A stretch of 33,858 nt of DNA, taken from positions 1-33,858 of the forward strand of contig DATLOM010000059.1 in NCBI GenBank assembly GCA_035536185.1, written 5' to 3'. Both the position numbers and the translations under genes were made by a program. The notes below the pieces were generated by a model. The model made no database searches and was not told the origin of the DNA. It worked only from the letters and a program-made list of their open reading frames with translations. This DNA is from GCA-2861595 sp035536185 (GTDB taxonomy: Bacteria; Actinomycetota; Acidimicrobiia; Acidimicrobiales; GCA-2861595). Below are positions 1 through 6,319 of the stretch, in pieces (position 1 is the stretch's first letter; every line of letters starts with the position of its first letter).

Positions 1-172
1 TCGTGTCGATGGCCGCCGAAGCGCCGGCCGCTTGCTCTTATCGATGCTCGCCCAGCTGCGAAACGGGCAAGAGGCGTCACCCTGCCCAGAAGTTCCTGTG
101 TCTTTTTTGTGTCAGAACGGTGTCTCGCCTGGGCTGGACGAGGCGCTGACCTGGGCTTTTACCGCGAAAACA
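1..172. other. Left-edge stretch downstream of tmRNA, no gene recognised
   Basis: Short open frames run through this stretch, but none resembles a known protein, and the one crossing into the tmRNA gene is only a translation of the RNA gene. The 3' end of tmRNA is a common integration target, so an integrase remnant was looked for; none was seen. No clear hairpin with a T-run terminator was found either. Confidence 0.5.
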
Positions 173-527
173 TGGTGGAGGTGGCGGGAATCGAACCCGC
201 GTCCTTCAGCTTCTCAACAGGGCTTCTCCGAGCGCATCCGGTGATCGATCTCAGGCCTTCCACTCGCCACCGGCATCGGCGGAGGGCCCCAGTCAGCTGG
301 ATGTCCCTGCCGGCCCGCTGACATGACCGGAAGGTGAGCCCTACTTGATGGCGCTTGCACCGGCCCATAGGGCTGAGGCCGGGCTCGCGTCCCTATCGCC
401 TAAGCGGCGACGAGGAGGTTGTCGTTGGTATCGACAGTTGTTTTTTGTTCCGGCTCTTTTACGTGGTTCCGGAGACCACGGCTCGCTTCACCTGCCTTGA
501 CGACCGAAGTCGAAGCCAGTCACCCCC
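173..527 (-). ncRNA. ssrA: tmRNA (ssrA)
   Basis: Transfer-messenger RNA, which with SmpB rescues stalled ribosomes and tags the nascent protein for proteolysis. The 5' end GGGGGTG (527-521) pairs over 7 bp, with one G-U, with CACCTCC just before the encoded ACCA (173-176). The T arm with GGTTCGATTCCC is present. A tag reading frame ends at TAG (400-402). Read backward it gives EPEQKTTVDTNDNLLVAA (400-456), but the resume codon is inferred, so the first residues of the tag are uncertain. The LVAA end fits a ClpXP-type degradation tag. Length 355 nt is normal for one-piece tmRNA. It lies 33 bp downstream of smpB on the same strand. Confidence 0.95.
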
Positions 528-545
528 TTCTGATTGCTTCAACAC

Positions 546-551
546 ATGGTA
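546..551 (-). promoter_or_regulatory. Possible -10 element for tmRNA
   Basis: TACCAT on the minus strand lies 18 nt upstream of the mature tmRNA 5' end, in the short gap after smpB. It would give a precursor with a leader of about a dozen nucleotides to be removed by RNase P. No convincing -35 element is seen, so this is tentative. Confidence 0.3.
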
Positions 552-560
552 CCGGGGTTT

Positions 561-1037
561 TCATCCCTTCCCACTCCGGCGGTGTGAACTGTCCCGCTCC
601 ACGTCACGGGCCGCGTCACGGGCGGCGATGGCCTGGCGCTTGTCGTAGTTCTTTCGACCACGCGCCAGCGCCAGCTCCACCTTGGCCCGCCCGTCCTGGA
701 AGTAGATGGATAGCGGCACCAGGGTGAGCGACTCCTTCTTGATCCGCTCAGCCAGGTCGTCGATCTGGCGCCGGTGGAGCAGCAGCTTTCGCCGGCGTTC
801 GGGATCGTGGCCTCCGAACCCCGTGGCGAAGGCATAGGGCGCAACATGGGCACCCAGCATCCACACCTCTCCGTCCTCTACCCGGCCGTAGGCCTCGCGC
901 AGTTGAACCTTGCCGGCACGTATCGACTTGACCTCGCTGCCTTGAAGGACGATGCCGCACTCGACGGTGTCGAGCACCTCGAAGTCGTGCCGGGCCTTGC
1001 GGTTCTGGGCTACCGGTCGAGTCTCCTTGGGCGGCAC
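561..1037 (-). CDS. smpB: SsrA-binding protein SmpB
   Basis: SmpB, 158 aa, binds the tRNA-like part of tmRNA and delivers it to the stalled ribosome. The sequence shows the family pattern throughout: an N-terminal NRKARHDFEVLDT segment, GIVLQGSEVKSIRAGKV, the LLLHRRQIDDL segment, and a basic C-terminal tail after KNYDKRQA that would fold in the ribosomal decoding region. The start is GTG at 1037, chosen because a minus-strand TACCGT lies exactly 6 nt upstream, which predicts a leaderless transcript. It sits directly upstream of ssrA, so both partners of trans-translation form one unit. It is divergent from the JAMM protease gene across a 54-bp gap. Confidence 0.97.
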   Translation of the reverse strand: MPPKETRPVAQNRKARHDFEVLDTVECGIVLQGSEVKSIRAGKVQLREAYGRVEDGEVWMLGAHVAPYAFATGFGGHDPERRRKLLLHRRQIDDLAERIKKESLTLVPLSIYFQDGRAKVELALARGRKNYDKRQAIAARDAARDVERDSSHRRSGKG

Positions 1038-1043
1038 GAGGTC

Positions 1044-1049
1044 ACGGTA
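1044..1049 (-). promoter_or_regulatory. Leaderless-type -10 of smpB (TACCGT-N6-GTG)
   Basis: TACCGT on the minus strand is followed by exactly six nucleotides and then the smpB GTG. In actinobacteria a TANNNT box about 6-7 nt before the transcription start makes the start codon the 5' end of the mRNA. Confidence 0.6.
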
Positions 1050-1079
1050 CCGGCCAACAGGAGGAGGTCACGCCGCCGG

Positions 1080-1085
1080 TAGCGT
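1080..1085 (+). promoter_or_regulatory. Leaderless-type -10 of the mec gene (TAGCGT-N6-GTG)
   Basis: TAGCGT followed by six nucleotides and the GTG at 1092. It shares the 54-bp divergent region with the smpB promoter. Confidence 0.6.
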
Positions 1086-1091
1086 CGCCCC

Positions 1092-1499
1092 GTGCTGTGC
1101 CTGCCCGTCGACGTCTACGACCAGGTGGTGGCCCACTGCATCGCCGCACTCCCCGAGGAGGGATGCGGGCTCCTGGCCGCGCCGCCGGGCACCGCCGACG
1201 TCGAGGTCTGCTACCCGACCCGGAACATCGAGGAGTCAGCGCGGCTGTACATGGTCGATCCTCTCCAGCACCTCAAGGCCGACCGCGACGCCGAGTCCCG
1301 CGGCCTGGAGATCGTCGGCGTCTTCCACTCCCACACCCACACCGACGCCTACCCCTCTCCCACCGACGTGGCCCAGGCACCCGATCCGAGCTGGCACTAC
1401 GTGCTGGTGTCGTTGAAGTTGGCAGAGCCCGTGGTGCGCTCCTTCCTGATAGTCGACGGAGCGGTTACCGAGGAGCCGGTCACGGTGGGCAATGGGTAG
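1092..1499 (+). CDS. mec: JAMM/MPN metallopeptidase, Mec-like (CysO processing)
   Basis: A 135-aa zinc peptidase of the JAMM (M67) family. The full motif is present: Glu23 in PEEGCG, then His79-x-His81, seven residues, Ser89 and Asp92. In Mycobacterium tuberculosis the equivalent gene (Rv1334, Mec+) cleaves newly formed cysteine from the CysO carrier. The next two genes here are cysO and cysM, in the same order as in M. tuberculosis, which supports the same role. Because the CysO encoded next has extra residues after its Gly-Gly, this protease may also trim the carrier (inference). Start GTG has no clear ribosome-binding site but has a leaderless promoter. Confidence 0.88.
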   Translation: MLCLPVDVYDQVVAHCIAALPEEGCGLLAAPPGTADVEVCYPTRNIEESARLYMVDPLQHLKADRDAESRGLEIVGVFHSHTHTDAYPSPTDVAQAPDPSWHYVLVSLKLAEPVVRSFLIVDGAVTEEPVTVGNG

Positions 1500-1504
1500 A
1501 AGAG

Positions 1505-1510
1505 TAGAAT
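1505..1510 (+). promoter_or_regulatory. Candidate -10 element upstream of cysO
   Basis: TAGAAT lies just after the mec stop codon and about 40 bp before cysO. With the GGAGG before the ATG, it would give a short leadered transcript. It may provide internal expression of cysO-cysM independent of mec. Confidence 0.4.
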
Positions 1511-1549
1511 TGCGAGTGTTCTGGTCAACTTTCGAGTGGAGGCCTACCC

Positions 1550-1840
1550 ATGCCGGTCGATGTCCGACTGCCGACGGTCCTGAGACAGCATGCCGGGGGA
1601 ATGTCTTCGGTGAAAGCCAACGGCAGCACGCTGGCCGAGGTGTTCGAGGACCTGGTGCGCCAGTTCCCCGGCCTGGCCGGCCAGGTGATCACCGAAGACG
1701 GCACCCTTCACAAGTTCGTCAACGTCTACGTGAACGACGACGACGTGCGCTACCTCGACAAGCTCGAGACGAAGGTGGTCGACGACGACGTCGTTTCCAT
1801 CCTCCCCGCCGTCGCCGGCGGCTCCGGGCCCGGGAGCTAG
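1550..1840 (+). CDS. cysO: Sulfur-carrier protein CysO (ThiS/MoaD fold) with C-terminal extension
   Basis: A 96-aa ubiquitin-like carrier. In its active form the C-terminal Gly-Gly is a thiocarboxylate that donates sulfur to CysM. The sequence keeps the family core: MPVDVRLPTVLRQHAGG at the N terminus, FVNVYVNDDDVRYL in the middle, and ILPAVAGG near the end. The odd feature is that translation continues after Gly-Gly with SGPGS before TAG, whereas the M. tuberculosis protein ends at Gly-Gly. The extension must be removed before activation if the mechanism is conserved; the JAMM protease encoded just upstream is the obvious candidate. An SD-like GGAGG precedes the ATG. Confidence 0.92.
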   Translation: MPVDVRLPTVLRQHAGGMSSVKANGSTLAEVFEDLVRQFPGLAGQVITEDGTLHKFVNVYVNDDDVRYLDKLETKVVDDDVVSILPAVAGGSGPGS

Positions 1841-1852
1841 GTCCCGACCCCC

Positions 1853-2800
1853 GTGGCGCTCTACAACAGCGTTCTCGACCTCATCGGCGAAACCCCGCTG
1901 GTGGACGTGTCGAGCCTCAGTCCCAACCCGCATGTGCGGATCCTGGTCAAGCTCGAGGGCCAGAACCCCGGCGGATCCGTCAAGGACCGCATCGCCAGGT
2001 CGATGGTGGAGGAAGCCGAGAAGGACGGCACCCTCATGCCTGGCCAGACCATCCTCGAGTCGTCATCCGGCAACACCGGCATCGGCCTGGCCCTGGTGTC
2101 GAGGGTCAAGGGCTATCACCTCAAGATCGTTCTCCCCGAGAACGTCTCCCAGGAGCGCAAGCAGCTGCTGGACGTGTGGGGCGCAGAGATCATCTCCTCG
2201 CCCGGCAGTGAGGGGTCCAACGGGGCGATGCGCCTGGCTCAGCGCCTGGCCGCCGAGAATCCCGACTACTGGTTCCCCTTCCAGTACGGGAACCACGCTA
2301 ACCCGAAAGCCCATTTCGAGGGCACGGGCCCCGAGATCTGGCGCGACTGCCCGGAGATCACCCACTTCGTCGCCGGGCTCGGCACCAGCGGCACCCTGGT
2401 GGGGGTGGGGAAGTTCCTGAAAGAGCGCAAGCCCTCGGTACAGGTATGGGCCGTGGAGCCGCCGGCCGGCGAGATGGTCGACGGGCTCAAGAGCTTCGAC
2501 GAGGGGTTCGTCCCCCCGATCTTCATCGAGAACGACGGCTACGAACTCCTCGATAGAAAGACCGTGGTCGGCACCCGCGAGTCGGTCGAGTGGACCGTCC
2601 GCCTGTGCGACGTCGGCATCTTCGCCGGAATCTCCTCCGGCGCGTCCATCGCCGGCGCCGTCAAGTGCGCCCAGAGGATCGAAGAAGGCGTTGTGGTGGC
2701 ACTGGCCGCCGACGGCGGCTGGAAGTACCTCTCCACCGGCGCCTGGACCGACCCAGTCGACCAGGTGGTCGCCCGTGCCAAAGGCACCATCTATTTTTAA
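1853..2800 (+). CDS. cysM: CysO-dependent cysteine synthase CysM
   Basis: A 315-aa PLP-dependent fold-type II enzyme that makes cysteine. The PLP lysine is Lys44 in GGSVKDR. The SSSGNTGIGLA loop and the GLGTSGTLVG phosphate-binding loop follow, and WKYLSTG lies near the end. The match to the mycobacterial CysM type, including the DEGFVP segment, and its place directly after cysO suggest it takes O-phosphoserine and CysO thiocarboxylate rather than O-acetylserine and free sulfide. A Lys stands just before the S-F-DEGFVP segment where, from memory, the mycobacterial enzyme has a phosphate-binding Arg; this should be checked. GTG start, 12 bp after cysO, likely co-translated. Confidence 0.92.
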   Translation: MALYNSVLDLIGETPLVDVSSLSPNPHVRILVKLEGQNPGGSVKDRIARSMVEEAEKDGTLMPGQTILESSSGNTGIGLALVSRVKGYHLKIVLPENVSQERKQLLDVWGAEIISSPGSEGSNGAMRLAQRLAAENPDYWFPFQYGNHANPKAHFEGTGPEIWRDCPEITHFVAGLGTSGTLVGVGKFLKERKPSVQVWAVEPPAGEMVDGLKSFDEGFVPPIFIENDGYELLDRKTVVGTRESVEWTVRLCDVGIFAGISSGASIAGAVKCAQRIEEGVVVALAADGGWKYLSTGAWTDPVDQVVARAKGTIYF

Positions 2801-2985
2801 CCAGCAGCCACCCCGGACGGCGTGAGCGAAGCGAGCGCTGGACGCCGACCGGCCGTCGAGCGGAGCGAGCTTGGGCGGTCGGAACAGAGAGCATGAGGCC
2901 GCCGCAAGGCGGCACCGAGCCGTGACGGTGACCGAAGCGAGCTTGGGCGGTCGGAACAGAAAGAACAGGCCGCCGTAGGCGGACG
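2801..2985. repeat. Intergenic region with 25-bp direct repeat
   Basis: The stretch between cysM and murI carries two identical 25-bp copies (2864-2888 and 2936-2960) containing GCGAGCTTGGGCGGTCGG. A looser related segment lies at 2821-2840. Each copy is followed by a short GCCGCC-rich element (GGCCGCCGCAAGGCGGC and GGCCGCCGTAGGCGG) that can form a hairpin. No gene is seen. It may act as a terminator or be a REP-like element. Confidence 0.6.
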
Positions 2986-2991
2986 TAGCCT
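2986..2991 (+). promoter_or_regulatory. Leaderless-type -10 of murI (TAGCCT-N6-GTG)
   Basis: TAGCCT followed by CTACTG and the murI GTG at 2998. The same hexamer and spacing occur before clpP and the SpoIID gene. Confidence 0.65.
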
Positions 2992-2997
2992 CTACTG

Positions 2998-3801
2998 GTG
3001 GACGACAGGCCACTGGGGGTCTTCGATAGTGGGTTCGGGGGGCTCACGGTTGCTCGGGCGCTGATCGACCTCCTCCCTGGGGAGGATGTCGTGTACTTCG
3101 GGGACACGGCCCGCTATCCCTACGGGCCCCGCCCGCTGGACGAGGTGCGGGACATGGCCCGCCAGATCACGTCGGTCCTGGTGGAGCGCCACGACGTGAA
3201 GATGGTGGTGGTGGCCTGCAACACCGCGGCGGCCGCCGCCCTGGACCTGCTCAGGTTCGAACACGACGTGCCCATCTTGGGCGTGATCGAGCCCGGCGTC
3301 AGGGCCATGCTCACCGTCACCCGCAACCGCCATGTCGGGGTCATCGGGACCGTTGGCACCATGGCTTCGGGGGCCTACGAGCGGTCGGTGGCGTCCCACC
3401 GGGCCAACGTCCAGCTCACCTGCCGTGCCTGCCCGGGTTTCGTGGAGCTGGTGGAGCGGGGTGAGACCACTGGGGAGGCGGCGCGCGCCGTGGTGGAGCG
3501 GTGCCTGGCACCCATGAGGGACGCGCAGATCGACACCCTCCTGCTCGGATGCACGCACTATCCGTTCCTGGCCCGCACCATCGGCGACGTCATGGGCCGG
3601 GAGGTCGTTCTCGTGTCCTCGGCCGACGAGACCGCCTTCGAGGTCCGTTCGATCCTGGAGGAGACCGGGTTGTTCCGACGAACAGGGGGCAAGGGTGCCC
3701 ACCGCTTCATCTCCTCGGGTGACGTGGCCGGCTTCCGCGCGCTCGGCTCCCGGCTGCTCGGGCCCGAGCTGGACGAGGTGGAGGGATGGACGTGGGAATG
3801 A
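2998..3801 (+). CDS. murI: Glutamate racemase MurI
   Basis: A 267-aa cytoplasmic racemase that converts L-glutamate to D-glutamate for peptidoglycan. Both catalytic cysteines are present: Cys74 in VACNTA and Cys185 in GCTHYP. Asp10 lies in FDSGFGG near the N terminus and YFGDTARYPYG follows. The GTG start is fixed by the promoter 6 nt upstream and by the normal N-terminal length. Its 3' end overlaps the next gene. In M. tuberculosis a rhomboid-protease gene (Rv1337) lies between cysM and murI; here that position holds only repeats. Confidence 0.96.
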   Translation: MDDRPLGVFDSGFGGLTVARALIDLLPGEDVVYFGDTARYPYGPRPLDEVRDMARQITSVLVERHDVKMVVVACNTAAAAALDLLRFEHDVPILGVIEPGVRAMLTVTRNRHVGVIGTVGTMASGAYERSVASHRANVQLTCRACPGFVELVERGETTGEAARAVVERCLAPMRDAQIDTLLLGCTHYPFLARTIGDVMGREVVLVSSADETAFEVRSILEETGLFRRTGGKGAHRFISSGDVAGFRALGSRLLGPELDEVEGWTWE

Positions 3802-4547
3802 CCGAAGGGTTCCGGCTCACCGTGCTCGGCTGTGACGGGAGCTATCCTGGGCCCGCCGGCGCCTGCAGTGGCTATCTGGTGAGAGCGGCGGGAAAGACGG
3901 TCTGGCTCGACGCCGGCTCGGGCACTCTCGCCAACCTGCAGCGCCACGTCGGGCTCCACGAGCTGGACGCCATCGTGTTGTCCCACGAGCACCCCGACCA
4001 CTGGAGCGACCTCGACGGGTACCGCGTGGCCGCGGCCTACGTGCTGAAGCGGACGGGCGTGCCCGTGTACGCACCCGCCGGCGTACAGGCCCGGGTCTTC
4101 TCCGATTTCGAGCCTGCGGTGACGTGGCACACAGTCACCGATGGGGACGAGATCCTCCTGCGCGGTGGCGCCGACGGCGATGTCAGGCTGCGGTTCTCGC
4201 GGACGGATCACGGCCCAGAAACGCTGGCCGTACGCATCGACTCCGGCGGCCGATCCCTCGCCTACTCGGCGGACACCGGTCCCGGCTGGTCCCTCTCGGC
4301 CCTCGGAGAAGGGATTGACCTGGCCCTGTGTGAAGCCACCTGGCTCGTCGACCGTGAAGGCAACGGCGGCGGCGGCCACCTGAGCGCCCGCCAGGCCGGC
4401 GCCATGGCCCGGGCCGCCGGCGCCGCCCGGCTGGTCATCACCCACGTCTGGCCGATCGTCGACCCCGAGGAGGCAAGGGCAGAGGCCGCTGCCGCCTACG
4501 GTGGCCCCGTGGAAGTCGCCCGCCTGCACGCCGAGTACTCGGTATGA
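3786..4547 (+). CDS. Metallo-beta-lactamase-fold phosphodiesterase, Rv1339-like
   Basis: A 253-aa metal-dependent hydrolase. It shows the metal-binding HEHPDH motif (LSHEHPDHWSD), an Asp in YSADTGPGW, and a late His in VITHVWP. Place and sequence match M. tuberculosis Rv1339, reported as an atypical class II-like cAMP phosphodiesterase; that substrate is carried over by homology, not shown here. The ATG at 3786 overlaps murI by 16 nt, and an alternative ATG at 3798 would shorten the protein by four residues. Overlap implies translational coupling to murI. A CRP-like palindrome elsewhere in the window (25707) makes cAMP signalling plausible. Confidence 0.85.
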   Translation: MDVGMTEGFRLTVLGCDGSYPGPAGACSGYLVRAAGKTVWLDAGSGTLANLQRHVGLHELDAIVLSHEHPDHWSDLDGYRVAAAYVLKRTGVPVYAPAGVQARVFSDFEPAVTWHTVTDGDEILLRGGADGDVRLRFSRTDHGPETLAVRIDSGGRSLAYSADTGPGWSLSALGEGIDLALCEATWLVDREGNGGGGHLSARQAGAMARAAGAARLVITHVWPIVDPEEARAEAAAAYGGPVEVARLHAEYSV

Positions 4548-4570
4548 CCGGATTCCGGGCCCAGGCCGAC

Positions 4571-4634
4571 CTCACGCCCCGGTCCGACCTACCGGCCCGG
4601 TCCCACCTCACGCCCCGGTCCGATCTCGCGCCCG
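4571..4634. repeat. 18-bp tandem repeat, about 3.5 copies
   Basis: Copies start at 4571, 4589, 4607 and 4625, with a core like CTCACGCCCCGGTCCGAC. The second copy is the most diverged. The array lies just after the Rv1339-like gene and before a long hairpin. No gene covers it. Confidence 0.75.
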
Positions 4635-4643
4635 TGAATGTTC

Positions 4644-4702
4644 TGTGCACTAAGCGTCGTGAATCGCCGCGGGATCGGCGAAATCACAGCGCTTCGTGCA
4701 CA
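4644..4702. repeat. Long imperfect inverted repeat (hairpin)
   Basis: The outer arms are TGTGCACTAAGCG (4644-4656) and CGCTTCGTGCACA (4690-4702), which pair at 12 of 13 positions. The inner arms GTGAATCGCCG and CGGCGAAATCAC also pair with one bulge, leaving a loop of about six bases. The whole forms one hairpin of nearly 60 nt between the Rv1339-like gene and rph. There is no T-run, so it is not a classical intrinsic terminator. Confidence 0.75.
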
Positions 4703-4794
4703 TTTCGTCAGAGGTACAGCGGCCGGCCCGGTGAGATGAACCACGGAGCCGGGCCGGGATGGGGACCCGGCGTGGGCGACGAGAGGGCCGGGCG

Positions 4795-5526
4795 ATGAGA
4801 ACAGACGGCAGGAAGCCGGACGACCTTCGTCCGGTCACCTTCGAGCGGGACTACACCGATTTCGCGGCCGGCTCCGTTCTCGTCAGCATGGGCCGCACCC
4901 GGGTTCTCTGCACGGCGTCGGTGGACGAGAAGGTGCCGCGCTGGATGCAGGGCACGGGCAAGGGCTGGGTGACGGCGGAGTACTCCCTGCTCCCCGGTTC
5001 CACCACCGAGCGGGTCAACCGTGAGGCCGTCAAGGGTCGGCAGTCAGGGCGCACCCAGGAGATCCAGCGCCTCATCGGCCGCAGCCTCCGGGCCGTCACC
5101 GACATGACCCTCATGGGCGAGGCCCAGGTCGTCCTCGACTGCGATGTGCTCCAGGCGGACGGCGGCACCCGCACCGCCTCGATCTGCGGTGCCTACGTCG
5201 CCCTCCACGACGCCCTCACCCGGCGCGTCCAGAGCAATCCCACCCTCGTCCACCCCATCATCGAAGGCTGCGCGGCCATCTCCGTCGGCGTGGTCGACGC
5301 CGTCTCCCTCCTCGACCTCGACTACTCCGAGGACGTGCGGGCCGAGGTCGACATGAACGTGGTGATGACCTCGTCCGGCCGTTTCGTGGAGGTCCAGGGC
5401 ACGGCGGAAGGGCTGCCCTTCACCCGCTCCGAGCTGGACGACCTGCTCGGGCTGGCTGAGCACGGCATCTCCCAGATCCTGGACCTGCAGGCCGCCCTGG
5501 TGGCCGAACCGCCGCCCCACCGCTGA
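4795..5526 (+). CDS. rph: Ribonuclease PH
   Basis: A 243-aa phosphorolytic 3'-5' exoribonuclease that trims tRNA 3' ends. It begins with the family pattern MRTDGRKPDDLRPVTFERDY and shows GSVLVSMGRTRVLCTASV, PRWMQGTGKGWVTAEYSLLPGST and RQSGRTQEIQRLIGRSLRAV, with the DCDVLQADGGTRTASI core. The frame is open further upstream, to 4759, but the ATG at 4795 matches the usual N terminus and has GAGAGGG 7 nt upstream. It is followed by rdgB after 16 bp, the same pair as in mycobacteria. Confidence 0.96.
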   Translation: MRTDGRKPDDLRPVTFERDYTDFAAGSVLVSMGRTRVLCTASVDEKVPRWMQGTGKGWVTAEYSLLPGSTTERVNREAVKGRQSGRTQEIQRLIGRSLRAVTDMTLMGEAQVVLDCDVLQADGGTRTASICGAYVALHDALTRRVQSNPTLVHPIIEGCAAISVGVVDAVSLLDLDYSEDVRAEVDMNVVMTSSGRFVEVQGTAEGLPFTRSELDDLLGLAEHGISQILDLQAALVAEPPPHR

Positions 5527-5542
5527 GCTGAGCCACCGAGCC

Positions 5543-6151
5543 GTGCGCCTCGTGCTGGCCTCGGCCAATCCGGACAAGGCAAAGGAGATGGCGGCGGTGC
5601 TCGCTGCCTGCGGCTTCGAGCTGATGCCGCGGCCCGCCGGGGTCGCCGAGGTGGACGAGACCGGCGCCACCCTGGAGGAGAACGCACGCCTCAAGGCCCA
5701 GGCCTTGGTGGCCGCCACCGGAGAGGCGGCAGTGGCCGACGACACCGGGCTCGAGGTCCACGCTCTCGACGGCGCGCCGGGCGTCCGTTCGGCCCGGTTC
5801 GCCGGCCCCGACGCCACCTACGCCGACAACGTCGCCCACCTGCTCCGCAGCCTGGACGGCGTTCCCACCGACGGGCGCCGAGCCCGCTTCCGCACCGTCA
5901 CCATGATCTGCTTCCCCGACGGGCGCGAGGTCTCCGCCGAGGGGGCGGTCGGCGGCCACATCGCCACGGGCCAGAGAGGCGCCGGCGGCTTCGGCTACGA
6001 CCCGGTGTTCGTGCCCGACGAGGGCGACGGGCGGACATTCGCCGAGATGGCGCCGTCCGAGAAGAACGCCATCTCCCACCGCGGCCGGGCTTTGAGGGCC
6101 CTGGCCGAGGCCCTGGCCACCCCGCCTCGTGGCTCCGCGGGAGTGGGATAG
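5543..6151 (+). CDS. rdgB: Non-canonical purine NTP pyrophosphatase RdgB/HAM1
   Basis: A 202-aa enzyme that hydrolyses ITP, dITP and XTP to monophosphates and so keeps deaminated purines out of nucleic acids. Diagnostic features are the N-terminal LASANPDKAKEM, VADDTGLEVHALDGAPGVRSAR, FGYDPVFVPDEGDGRTFAEM, and KNAISHRGRAL. GTG start, probably coupled to rph. The gene ends before a short non-coding stretch and the minus-strand tRNA. Confidence 0.96.
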   Translation: MRLVLASANPDKAKEMAAVLAACGFELMPRPAGVAEVDETGATLEENARLKAQALVAATGEAAVADDTGLEVHALDGAPGVRSARFAGPDATYADNVAHLLRSLDGVPTDGRRARFRTVTMICFPDGREVSAEGAVGGHIATGQRGAGGFGYDPVFVPDEGDGRTFAEMAPSEKNAISHRGRALRALAEALATPPRGSAGVG

Positions 6152-6238
6152 TGTCCCGTCAGCTCGGCCCCGCCGGTCATCGAGGGGGAGGGGCTGCGCA
6201 AGGAGTACAACGGCGCGCCCAATGGACGTAACCTGACG

Positions 6239-6311
6239 TGCCGACGGAGAGATTCGAACTCTCACTGACGACGCCCTAAACGTCGTGCCTCTGCCGTTGG
6301 GCTACGTCGGC
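6239..6311 (-). tRNA. Short (class I) tRNA with UAG anticodon, nominal tRNA-Leu
   Basis: A complete cloverleaf of 73 nt. The acceptor GCCGACG/CGTCGGC has 7 perfect pairs, with A as discriminator base. The D arm has A14 and G18G19; the anticodon stem is CGACG/CGTCG with loop TTTAGGG, so the anticodon is TAG (6276-6278). The variable loop is only five bases, and the T arm is GAGAG-TTCGAAT-CTCTC. CCA is not encoded. A UAG anticodon reads CUA leucine codons, but bacterial tRNA-Leu normally has a long variable arm, which this gene lacks. Its amino acid is therefore uncertain. Confidence 0.85.
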
Positions 6312-6319
6312 CAACTGCG

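Noticed and set aside
1..172. Integrated element at the tmRNA 3' end
   Set aside because: No integrase and no second copy of the tmRNA 3' end is seen within the window.
109..321. Open frame encoding a VEVAGIEPASFSFS-type peptide
   Set aside because: This is a translation of the tmRNA 3' end, a well-known annotation artefact, not a protein gene.
6276..6278. Amber suppressor tRNA
   Set aside because: The anticodon is UAG, which reads CUA; an amber suppressor would need CUA as anticodon.
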